In this document: positions 29,828-36,976 of the stretch, piece by piece
How the letters are laid out: each line of letters starts with the position of its first letter
How positions within the stretch are numbered: position 1 is the first letter of the stretch
Assembly: GCA_944321565.1 (NCBI GenBank)
Contig: CALULT010000020.1
Span: 1-47,068 of the forward strand
From: an uncultured Paraprevotella sp.
GTDB lineage: Bacteria > Bacteroidota > Bacteroidia > Bacteroidales > Bacteroidaceae
DNA length: 47,068 nt
Reading direction: 5' to 3'
Position numbers and translations under genes: made by a program
Notes under the pieces: generated by a model
Databases searched by the model: none
What the model was told of the DNA's origin: nothing
The model's input: the letters and a program-made list of their open reading frames with translations, nothing else

Positions 29828-31126
29828 ATGAACCACATGATAAAAAACACATTTATCTGTTCCATGCTCGTCATTGCCGCGTGGGCTCATGTGCCGGCAC
29901 TCGCCGCCCATGGCCTGCCCGGCAATGGCTGCTTGGAAGAAGCCAATACATCGGTACAGTCCCCCAAAGGGGCATTCCACACTGGCACATACCGCAACCT
30001 TTTTCACGAATACCTAGGCATTCCCCAGGCTGAGACAACGGAACGAATACAACAATTGTGGCATCATTTCTTTGAAGACGAAAAGAACAAAGTCTATTTC
30101 GAAGCGGAAGATGGCACGGCCTACATCTACGACACAGGCAGCCGGGATGTCCGCACCGAAGGCATGTCATACGGGATGATGATTTGCGTACAGCTAAACA
30201 AACAGGCTGAATTCGACAAAATCTGGCGCTGGGCACAAAAACACATGCACTACACCACCGGAAAATGGAAAGGCTATTTTGCATGGCAATGCAAGACAAA
30301 CGGTGAAAAAATCGGAGGCGAACCGAGCTGTGCCACCGACGGGGAAGCTTACTTCATCACTGCGTTGTTCTTCGCTTCACACCGCTGGGGCAATAACGGT
30401 GCTATAAATTACGAGGCCGAAGCCCAACGCATCCTAAAAGATGTCATGTCGAAAGACGGTTCATCGGGAGTCTATAACATGTTCGACCACGACTCCAAAC
30501 TTATCACCTTCGTCCCGGCCGAAGAAAACCGGCATTTCACAGATCCTTCCTACAACCTGCCCGCATTCTTCGAACTATGGGCACGATGGTCGGACACCAA
30601 CCAGGACTTTTGGCTGCAAACGGCACAGGCTTCCCGCGACCTGTTGGCAAAAGCTTCGCACCCTGAAACAGGACTGTTTCCCGACTACTCCACGTTCGAA
30701 GGACGTCCGCATCAACCGACATGGAAAACCGACTACGACGCACGACGCTATCAATTCGATGCCATTCGCTGCGCGATGAACATCGGCATGGATGCCCATT
30801 GGTTCGGCACAGACCTTCCACGCCAAAAAGAAATGATGACCCGATTGCTGAAGTTCTTCCAAAAAGACGGCTATACGCATGCCCAGTTCAACGTGGACGG
30901 AACAGGAGCCTCCGGAAACTACACGGAAGGCATGGCGGGAGCCAACGCAGTGGGATGCTTTGCCTTAGACAACACGAATTTGATACGCGAAAACCTCGAG
31001 CGGTTGTGGAACACACCGCCGCCCACAGGCGTGTTCCGCTACTACACCGGCATGGTGTATATGCTGTCCATGTTGCATGTCACCGGCCATTTCAGGATTT
31101 ATGCCCCTGCGCAGGAGGGGAAATGA
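29828..31126 (+). CDS. Glycoside hydrolase family 8, probable exo-oligoxylanase
   Basis: A 432-residue exported enzyme. The signal peptide ends near ALAA (about residue 27). The family 8 fold is recognisable by the catalytic acid E111 in [25 protein letters not shown] with a conserved Asp, and [10 protein letters not shown]. This pattern resembles reducing-end xylose-releasing exo-oligoxylanases (Rex) more than endoglucanases, but cellulase or chitosanase activity is not excluded. The Met at 29828 begins 5 bases after the hppA stop; MIKNTF at 29837 is an alternative start. No SusC/D genes or other xylan genes are nearby. Confidence 0.85.
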   Translation: MNHMIKNTFICSMLVIAAWAHVPALAAHGLPGNGCLEEANTSVQSPKGAFHTGTYRNLFHEYLGIPQAETTERIQQLWHHFFEDEKNKVYFEAEDGTAYIYDTGSRDVRTEGMSYGMMICVQLNKQAEFDKIWRWAQKHMHYTTGKWKGYFAWQCKTNGEKIGGEPSCATDGEAYFITALFFASHRWGNNGAINYEAEAQRILKDVMSKDGSSGVYNMFDHDSKLITFVPAEENRHFTDPSYNLPAFFELWARWSDTNQDFWLQTAQASRDLLAKASHPETGLFPDYSTFEGRPHQPTWKTDYDARRYQFDAIRCAMNIGMDAHWFGTDLPRQKEMMTRLLKFFQKDGYTHAQFNVDGTGASGNYTEGMAGANAVGCFALDNTNLIRENLERLWNTPPPTGVFRYYTGMVYMLSMLHVTGHFRIYAPAQEGK

Positions 31127-31219
31127 ATTTTGAAGAATCTCATAAATTCCCGTCATTATGCATGAGGGTCAATATCGCCCATTCAATAACGCAGTATTGC
31201 GATAAAAATAGAAGTAGTA

Positions 31220-31277
31220 CTTACTTTGCCAAGTAAGATATCTTATTTGGCAAAGTAAGATATCTTATTTGCCCATT
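31220..31277. repeat. 40-bp near-perfect palindrome of the TAAGATATCTTA family
   Basis: CTTACTTTGCCAA (31220-31232) and TTGGCAAAGTAAG (31247-31259) are exact reverse complements around TAAGATATCTTA (31234-31245). A second partial copy continues to 31277. Bases 31247-31277 equal 6124-6154. It lies between the convergent GH8 and FecR genes. Confidence 0.9.
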
Positions 31278-31299
31278 GAAGTATATCTTACCGGCCAAA

Positions 31300-32451
31300 T
31301 CAATACACCACGATGTTGTGCCCCTCAATCTTTACGTGAAACTTACGCAAACGGTTCAGATGCCTGATGGCATCCTCTATGCTTCCCTCGCGCGAAGCAC
31401 TGAAATGCATGGCATAGCCCATCGCTTCCGAATTATAAAAGACCACACCATAGTTATACCACCGCCCCAGTTCCTGAAGCACTTCGAGCAAGGGGGCGCC
31501 ATCGAAATAGAAAAGGCCGTGCACCCACTGCGTGACCACGTAGGTGTCTTCCTCGGCCACTTTCACATCCATACCCTCGCACCATGCCTTTTCACCCGGT
31601 TCAATCATCACGCCTTCCCCTTTCGCCCCACAAGCCGACACTTCCACCGACCCACTAATCAGCGACACACACGAAGCTCCTTCTTCCACATAATTACGCA
31701 GGTTGAACTCCGTGCCATGCACCCTCACTTCCATGTTGTCGGCCGTCACGACAAAAGGATGTTGCTCGTCGCGGGCCACTTTGAAAAAAGCTTCCCCATG
31801 AAGCACCACCCTGCGCTCTCCGCTATGGAATGCTTCAGGAAACTCTATGGTACTCTCCGCATTAAGCAACACCTCGCTGCCATCAGGCAGAATCACCTTG
31901 AAGCCCATGCCACGAGGAGTGGAAAGTTTGCGCATGATGGAATCCGAATCCACTTTTTCCGTCGCGTCCACAAACTCTTTTTCTTGGCTTGAACGTGTCA
32001 CGACACGCTCACCCGTGTGTCTGGCTTGTTCCACAAAAGAAAGCGAATCCGCTTGGGACACGTCTATCCGTCCTTCACCATCATCCAACACAACATGCCG
32101 GGGAGCTTTCTCATAACGCAAAGCCACAAAAGGTTCGCTCAACGCAGAATCCCAGCGGGCCGTCCCCATCGCCCATTCATAGAGCATTACGACACACCAC
32201 ATTGCTGCCGCCCCCAACAAAGCTGCCACCCAAGGACGCATCGGTCGCGACTTGCTTTCCTCCTGCACTTCCTTGACAATATGGCGCAACTTAAAATCCG
32301 CCCATTCCGCATCTACGTCCGGGGCAGAAACTTCACGCCGTTTCCTGGCCATCTTCAACAACAACTCCAGTCGGGCATCTTCCCCGGATGCCCCCATGAC
32401 TTCCTTCTGATTGTTGTTGTCTAGACCTGTTCTATGTTTTTGGTCATTCAT
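31300..32451 (-). CDS. FecR-family anti-sigma factor
   Basis: A 383-residue inner-membrane regulator. A cytoplasmic N-terminal region (1-70) would bind the sigma factor. One membrane helix follows (about 73-92, PWVAALLGAAAMWCVVMLYE). The periplasmic FecR domain contains GFKVILPDGSEVLLNAEST and RRVVLHGEAFFKVARDEQHP, and the DUF4974-type end (LQELGRWYNYGVVFYN) follows. Such proteins normally receive a signal from a TonB-dependent transporter, but no susC-like gene is next to this one. It lies 59 bases downstream of the ECF sigma gene. Confidence 0.93.
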   Translation of the reverse strand: MNDQKHRTGLDNNNQKEVMGASGEDARLELLLKMARKRREVSAPDVDAEWADFKLRHIVKEVQEESKSRPMRPWVAALLGAAAMWCVVMLYEWAMGTARWDSALSEPFVALRYEKAPRHVVLDDGEGRIDVSQADSLSFVEQARHTGERVVTRSSQEKEFVDATEKVDSDSIMRKLSTPRGMGFKVILPDGSEVLLNAESTIEFPEAFHSGERRVVLHGEAFFKVARDEQHPFVVTADNMEVRVHGTEFNLRNYVEEGASCVSLISGSVEVSACGAKGEGVMIEPGEKAWCEGMDVKVAEEDTYVVTQWVHGLFYFDGAPLLEVLQELGRWYNYGVVFYNSEAMGYAMHFSASREGSIEDAIRHLNRLRKFHVKIEGHNIVVY

Positions 32452-32510
32452 TTCCTAACTCGCTTCTATTTAAGGTAACAACATCATACACGAAACGGAC
32501 CCCGCAAAGT

Positions 32511-33032
32511 TCAATATTTTTTGTTAAATAAGACTTCCCGCAAGAAAGCCATCGCTTTGCTGATGTGCTTGTGCACCGTGTTGGCACTTATACCCAACAC
32601 TTCAGCCGCTTCCGCGTATTTCTTTCCTTGAAAATAACACAATTCAAGCACCCGGCGGGTTTGAGGATTCAGGGCCTCGATGGCCTCGTCTACTTTCTCC
32701 AACATTTCCTCGTGCCAATCGCCATCTTCTTCAATAAGTTCCATTTTCAGCATGGCCTCATCCCGGTATCCGGCTTCCACCGCCCTGTGCTTCAATACAT
32801 TTAGGCAACGGTTTTTCACCATCCGGAAAAGATAAGGCTCCAGTTCCATTCCAGCCAACCGGTCGTATTGTTTCCACATCTCACCGAAACAATCCCCCGC
32901 GACATCTTTTGCCGTCTCCTCGTCGCCAACCCAATCCAAGGCATAATAAAAGGCACGAGAGTAATTCTTCCGAAATAACTCCTCGAATGCCTTTTCCTTA
33001 TTTTCCTGTATGGTATGCCTTTTCGATAACAT
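32511..33032 (-). CDS. ECF-type RNA polymerase sigma-70 factor
   Basis: A 173-residue sigma factor with region 2 (EELFRKNYSRAFYYALDWVG... EPYLFRMVKNRCLNVLKHRA) and region 4 (LNPQTRRVLELCYFQGKKYA then EVLGISANTVHKHISKA). It belongs to the Bacteroidetes group that pairs with FecR anti-sigma factors, as here. The frame is open to 33059, but a TATCTTTG box lies at 33044-33037, so the ATG at 33032 is used. That leaves only about four bases between the box and the ATG, so the message may have almost no leader. Confidence 0.92.
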   Translation of the reverse strand: MLSKRHTIQENKEKAFEELFRKNYSRAFYYALDWVGDEETAKDVAGDCFGEMWKQYDRLAGMELEPYLFRMVKNRCLNVLKHRAVEAGYRDEAMLKMELIEEDGDWHEEMLEKVDEAIEALNPQTRRVLELCYFQGKKYAEAAEVLGISANTVHKHISKAMAFLREVLFNKKY

Positions 33033-33036
33033 GGCG

Positions 33037-33044
33037 CAAAGATA
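33037..33044 (-). promoter_or_regulatory. -7 box directly before the ECF sigma gene
   Basis: TATCTTTG on the minus strand. Its last base is five positions upstream of the ATG, so the transcript would begin at or very near the start codon. Confidence 0.45.
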
Positions 33045-33138
33045 TGTCTTTTTCAACAAAAAAGCACCCTGAAAACTTATAAAAAGTCGTTTTTAGGACT
33101 TTTTCCCTCACATTTGTCCGCCTTAACCACAACCTGCT

Positions 33139-33867
33139 TCAACACGAAAGGACAGCCAAATAATCATAATGGCTGCCTTCCTCCACGAGTTCGGCCCGAA
33201 AGCCGTTGGCCTGCGCATGGAACGCCAGCGTATCGAAATCCACATAAAGCCAATCAAACGGCTCTCCTTTCACCTTTTGATATTGCATTTGGTACTCCAA
33301 TTCTCCGTAGTATCCGGCATTCAGGTCGATGTCCCACGAGCCGTCCTCGTTCTCAAACACGTAACGCAAATCACTGGAATCCATCAGCACCTGCCCGCCC
33401 GCAGCCAGCAATTGTTTCATGCGATGAAAAAACAGCGGCATGCGCTCCAACCGCCCGATGATGCCGGAACCGTTCATCAGCATCAACACCGTGTCATAGC
33501 ACCCGGCAAAAGTTTCATCAAACAAATCCGCCGCCACCGCCGACTTCACGCCGCGGCAGCGCATCACTTCAACAGAAAGCGGGGAAATGTCAATCGCCGT
33601 CACGTCCAGCCCCTTTTGCTGCAAGGCCAAGCTGTGGCAACCCGCTCCTGCACCTACGTCCAACACACGCCCCCGGCACAAGTCCAATGCCGTGCGTTCC
33701 AACTTCGGCATACATTTCTCCTTACGGAACAAAATAGCCACAGGCAATTCGTCCTCGTCAAACTGAGGGGAAAACACGCGGAGACGTCCAGCATGCCCCG
33801 TTTCGAAATAGTCGCGGATGGCCTGTCCCATCGGGTCTTTCCCTTCCGCAAGCAACTTAGTTTCCAT
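33139..33867 (-). CDS. Class I SAM-dependent methyltransferase
   Basis: A 242-residue protein with the Rossmann-fold motif VLDVGAGAGCHSLALQ (68 onward), then VTAIDISPLSVEVM for the second strand, and a C-terminal part (YYGELEYQMQYQKVKGEPFDWLYVD) that would bind the unknown substrate. The upstream frame reaches 33951 but contains the TATATTTG promoter box at 33895-33888, so the ATG at 33867 is chosen. It is divergent from the araC gene. The substrate cannot be predicted. Confidence 0.85.
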   Translation of the reverse strand: METKLLAEGKDPMGQAIRDYFETGHAGRLRVFSPQFDEDELPVAILFRKEKCMPKLERTALDLCRGRVLDVGAGAGCHSLALQQKGLDVTAIDISPLSVEVMRCRGVKSAVAADLFDETFAGCYDTVLMLMNGSGIIGRLERMPLFFHRMKQLLAAGGQVLMDSSDLRYVFENEDGSWDIDLNAGYYGELEYQMQYQKVKGEPFDWLYVDFDTLAFHAQANGFRAELVEEGSHYDYLAVLSC

Positions 33868-33887
33868 CTTTCGTCGGTTTGTTTTCG

Positions 33888-33938
33888 CAAATATACGACA
33901 GAATCCCTTCTTTTCCGTATTTTTTATGCTTAACTTTG
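33888..33938. promoter_or_regulatory. Divergent -7 boxes for the methyltransferase and araC genes
   Basis: TATATTTG on the minus strand (33895-33888) is 20 bases before the methyltransferase ATG. TAACTTTG on the plus strand (33931-33938) is 21 bases before the araC ATG. -33 boxes are weak. Confidence 0.5.
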
Positions 33939-33959
33939 CAGCGTAGGGCAAAAACTTTC

Positions 33960-34532
33960 ATGGAAACCGACCGCTATCTCTACATCAAGCACATGGTGTG
34001 CGACCGTTGCATCATGGCCGTAACGAAAGTGTTGGAACGTTTGGGGCTGACACCAGTCTCCGTCGTGCTCGGACGGGCCGAACTCGCGGAAACACCAACC
34101 GAAAGCCAAAAGGAAGAAATCAGGAAATCCCTCGAAGCCCTGGGATTTGAACTGATAGACGACCCACGCACCCGCATCGTGGAACAGGTCAAGAATCTCA
34201 TTATCGAATGGGTACACCGCTCCGGTCGCCGCCCGCACGTCAATCTCTCACAATACCTGGCCTCCGAATGCCGCCACGACTACAGCACACTAAGCAAACT
34301 GTTCTCCGAAACGCAAGGCACCACCATCGAAAAATACTGCATCGCCCAAAAAATCGAACGGGCCAAGGAACTGCTAGACTACGGCGAACTATCCCTCGGC
34401 GAGATTGCCGACCGCCTAGACTACTCCAGCACTGCCCATCTCAGCGCGCAGTTCAAAACCTTCACCGGACTCACGCCCCGGCAGTACAAACAACAGAAAA
34501 GCATGCCGCGCATCCCACTGGACAAGGTCTGA
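33960..34532 (+). CDS. AraC-family regulator with HMA-like N-terminal domain
   Basis: A 190-residue regulator. The first 70 residues look like a heavy-metal-associated ferredoxin-like fold with MVCDRC (C14 and C17 in the MxCxxC pattern), then the rest of the alpha-beta unit (IRKSLEALGFELIDD). The C-terminal two-helix-turn-helix AraC domain runs from about residue 85 (LSQYLASECRHDYSTLSKLF; LGEIADRLDYSSTAHLSAQF). It could sense copper or another soft metal and a P-type ATPase lies 5 kb away, but a direct link is inference. The Met at 33879 is upstream of the promoter box and is rejected. Its last 98 bp have a diverged second copy at 35314-35409. Confidence 0.82.
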   Translation: METDRYLYIKHMVCDRCIMAVTKVLERLGLTPVSVVLGRAELAETPTESQKEEIRKSLEALGFELIDDPRTRIVEQVKNLIIEWVHRSGRRPHVNLSQYLASECRHDYSTLSKLFSETQGTTIEKYCIAQKIERAKELLDYGELSLGEIADRLDYSSTAHLSAQFKTFTGLTPRQYKQQKSMPRIPLDKV

Positions 34533-34551
34533 AAGCCGGCCTTCAGCATCC

Positions 34552-34914
34552 TCAGACGCCCAACATCATAGCCGGTTGTATGCCCAAAATACGACACAAC
34601 AAGCGGGCGATCTTCAATGTAGGTTCAGACCGTCCTGACACATAATCACTCACGCGGGAAGGACTAACGCCAATCTCACTTGCCAACTGCTTCTGCGTCA
34701 TCCCCTTCTCTTCCAAGGACAACGCAATCAATTCACCCACGGTAGGTTTCTCTATCGGATAGTGCACTTTCTCGTAAGCAATCACGATGTCCGACATTAC
34801 CGTCAGCTCCACAGCCTCCTTGGCATCAGCCGGCGTTTCGTCTGTCACCAATGGCAACAGTTCTTCTATCCTCTCTTTAGCAAATTCATATTGCGCTTTG
34901 GTTACCTTGCTCAT
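34552..34914 (-). CDS. Helix-turn-helix antitoxin (HigA-like)
   Basis: A 120-residue protein with an XRE-type helix-turn-helix near the C-terminus (LALSLEEKGMTQKQLASEIG-type segment, then PSRVSDYVSGRSEPTLKIA). The N-terminal half (AKERIEELLPLVTDETPADA) resembles HigA2-type antitoxins. It follows the toxin gene by 11 bases, in toxin-first order as in higBA. The ATG at 34914 has GAAAAG just upstream; the Met at 34941 would overlap the toxin. Together with the toxin it fills the space between the two copies of the araC 3' end. Confidence 0.85.
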   Translation of the reverse strand: MSKVTKAQYEFAKERIEELLPLVTDETPADAKEAVELTVMSDIVIAYEKVHYPIEKPTVGELIALSLEEKGMTQKQLASEIGVSPSRVSDYVSGRSEPTLKIARLLCRILGIQPAMMLGV

Positions 34915-34925
34915 CTTTTCTACTT

Positions 34926-35225
34926 TTAAAGTATTGAACAATCCAACTTATCATACTCCTTATGTGTACAAACCTTACGAATGAAGATATACCCTATCGT
35001 AAACTTGACCACGACTACCAAACGGTAGTGATTACCTTTGATATTAAACACGTAATGCTGATTGCCCACATAGTCCGTCGCAGGGAAATCCACTTTAATC
35101 TCTGACAGATTCTTCCACGAAGCTCTTTCAGCCACATCATACCACCGCTCCAAAGCCACCCGAGCATCTTCATGCCCCTTGGTCTCATAAAACTCTTTCA
35201 GTGTACGATGTGATACAATTCGCAT
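34926..35225 (-). CDS. HigB-type mRNA interferase toxin
   Basis: A 99-residue RelE/HigB-like toxin expected to cut mRNA on the ribosome. The pattern FYETKGHEDARVALERWYD, then DYVGNQHYVFNIKGN, then YRLVVVV and FIRKVCTHKEYDKLD is that of the HigB_toxin family. The start at 35225 (MRIVSH) is preferred because the promoter at 35242-35272 lies inside the possible extension to 35276. The module is AT-rich compared with the flanking genes. Confidence 0.87.
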   Translation of the reverse strand: MRIVSHRTLKEFYETKGHEDARVALERWYDVAERASWKNLSEIKVDFPATDYVGNQHYVFNIKGNHYRLVVVVKFTIGYIFIRKVCTHKEYDKLDCSIL

Positions 35226-35241
35226 AACCGCCTTTTTGATA

Positions 35242-35272
35242 CAAAAATACGCGGTTTTTTCCGTTTCCCAAA
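35242..35272 (-). promoter_or_regulatory. Promoter of the toxin-antitoxin module
   Basis: On the minus strand TTTG at 35272-35269, a 19-bp spacer and TATTTTTG at 35249-35242, 16 bases before the toxin ATG. Both boxes match. Confidence 0.7.
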
Positions 35273-35313
35273 ACAAAACGTCGCAAAAATCCCGAATAAA
35301 AGAACAAGTTCCG

Positions 35314-35409
35314 ATTCGAAGCCCTCACCGGACTCCGCCCCGGCAGTACAAGCAGCAAAAAGGATTGCCGCGCATCCCGCTGGACAAGGTCTGAAAGCCG
35401 ACTTCAGCA
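35314..35409 (+). pseudogene. Second copy of the araC 3' end (fragment)
   Basis: This stretch aligns with 34451-34548, the last 82 bp of the araC gene plus 16 bp beyond. Of 98 columns 84 are identical, with 12 substitutions and two single-base deletions; one deletion breaks the frame. The araC stop codon and the bases after it are also conserved. It has no start codon and is not a gene by itself. Confidence 0.88.
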
Positions 35410-35498
35410 CACCGCCCCGCGCACCAAAGTTTTAGGAATAGAATCCGAAAACTTGCAAAAAATCCGGAGTTTTAGGAACGCAATACAAAACAAACCGC

Positions 35499-35506
35499 TA
35501 TATTTG
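35499..35506 (+). promoter_or_regulatory. -7 box for the DUF4143 ATPase gene
   Basis: TATATTTG ends 39 bases upstream of the ATG at 35546. AGTTTTAGGAA occurs twice just upstream (35429-35439 and 35469-35479), 40 bp apart. Confidence 0.5.
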
Positions 35507-35545
35507 CACCAAATCATCCGTCAAGACAAGTAACAAAGGATTCAC

Positions 35546-36748
35546 ATGCGGTTCATCAAACGTACCAACTATTTAGACAAGCTTATCGCCTTTAAAGACA
35601 AAAAGCTGATAAAAGTCATCACCGGCATCCGGCGATGCGGAAAATCCACGCTAATGGAGATTTTCCAATCCTATCTTCATGAACAGGGCATCACCCAAGA
35701 ACAAATCGTCAGCCTGAACTTTGAGGATTATGACTACTACGACCTGCGCGAGCCGCGAAACTTACATGCCTATCTCAAGGACCGGCTTATACCGGGACGT
35801 ATGACTTACATTTTTCTGGATGAAGTGCAACATGTAAAGGACTTCCCCGACGTAGTGGACAGTTTCTACATCAAACCCGACGTGGACATCTACCTGACCG
35901 GTTCAAATGCCCACATGCTTTCAAGCGAAATTGCCACCTTACTCTCCGGACGCTATGTGGAAATCCCCATGCTGCCGCTGTCCTTCAAAGAATTTATGGA
36001 AGGGCAGGAAGCCAATGCCAGCCTCACCCAAAAATACTCTGAATACATCTCCATCGGGAGCTTCCCCTATGCCATGCAGCTGGAAAGGGAAGCGGAAGTG
36101 AACGACTATCTGACTGGCATCTACAACACCATCATCCTCAAAGACGTCATTGCCCGGAAGAAAATCAATGATGCCATGATGTTGGAAAGCGTAGTGCGCT
36201 TCACAGCCGACAACATTGGTAACATGCTATCAACCAAACGCATCGCTGACATCATGACTGCCGAGGGACGGAAAATTGACCAAAAGACCGTGGAACGCTA
36301 TCTTTCCGCACTCCGTGAGACATTCGTCCTGTACCCGGCATCGCGTTATAACATCCGCGGCAAACAGTTCTTAAAGACGCTTGAAAAATATTACTTCATA
36401 GACATGGGACTGCGACGAGTATTGCTGGGAAACCGCGCATTCGATGCCGGACGCATCCTCGAGAATGTCATCTATCTGGAACTGCTACGACGGCATAAAA
36501 AAGTATATGTGGGGAAAATGGACAACTTGGAAGTGGATTTTGTGACAATGGACGAGGACGGACTCACATACTACCAAGTGGCAGCCACCGTAAGAGACGA
36601 ACACACGCTGCAACGGGAACTCGCATCGCTGAAACTCATACGCGACCAATACCCCAAGCTCATCCTGACGCTGGACGAAGACCCGGACGCGGACTATGAC
36701 GGCATCAAAAGGCGGAACGCCTTGCAGTGGCTCATGGAGGGAAAGTGA
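35546..36748 (+). CDS. AAA-family ATPase with DUF4143
   Basis: A 400-residue ATP-binding protein of a large family common in Bacteroidetes and archaea. Walker A is GIRRCGKST (27-35) and Walker B is TYIFLDEVQ (87-95), with the sensor-like YLTGSNAHML further on. The C-terminal DUF4143 region has a nuclease-like core (ENVIYLELLRRHKKVYVGK, then EVDFVTMDEDGLTYYQVA, a D...E/Q pattern of the PD-(D/E)XK type). The function is unknown; such genes come and go between strains. It lies between the araC fragment and a MITE-like element. Confidence 0.88.
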   Translation: MRFIKRTNYLDKLIAFKDKKLIKVITGIRRCGKSTLMEIFQSYLHEQGITQEQIVSLNFEDYDYYDLREPRNLHAYLKDRLIPGRMTYIFLDEVQHVKDFPDVVDSFYIKPDVDIYLTGSNAHMLSSEIATLLSGRYVEIPMLPLSFKEFMEGQEANASLTQKYSEYISIGSFPYAMQLEREAEVNDYLTGIYNTIILKDVIARKKINDAMMLESVVRFTADNIGNMLSTKRIADIMTAEGRKIDQKTVERYLSALRETFVLYPASRYNIRGKQFLKTLEKYYFIDMGLRRVLLGNRAFDAGRILENVIYLELLRRHKKVYVGKMDNLEVDFVTMDEDGLTYYQVAATVRDEHTLQRELASLKLIRDQYPKLILTLDEDPDADYDGIKRRNALQWLMEGK

Positions 36749-36785
36749 GAAGAAAGATATATGTTGGTAACCTGCGGGAAAGCAT

Positions 36786-36959
36786 GAAGGTGTGTCGAAG
36801 TCTGACACGAAGCAATTGCTCCACCTGAAAGGGGAGCGACTGAGGGGGCTCACGTCCACAAAACATACTTTTAGCATATGGCTTCGTGGGGATAAGATCC
36901 CTCAGGCCCTACGGGCCAGCTCCCCTTTCAGGCGGAGGAGTCTATTTTACTACGCTCTC
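36786..36959. mobile_element. MITE-like palindromic element, copy 1
   Basis: A 174-bp non-coding element. Inner inverted arms at 36818-36837 and 36919-36937 match in 18 of 20 positions. The core CTCACGTCCACAAA is shared with the element at 45756-45938, and the outer ends GAAGGTGTGTCGA and TACGCTCTC are diverged forms of that element's terminal inverted repeat. It has no transposase gene. Short frames across it are not genes. Confidence 0.75.
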
Positions 36960-36976
36960 GCTGAACAATCACCGAT

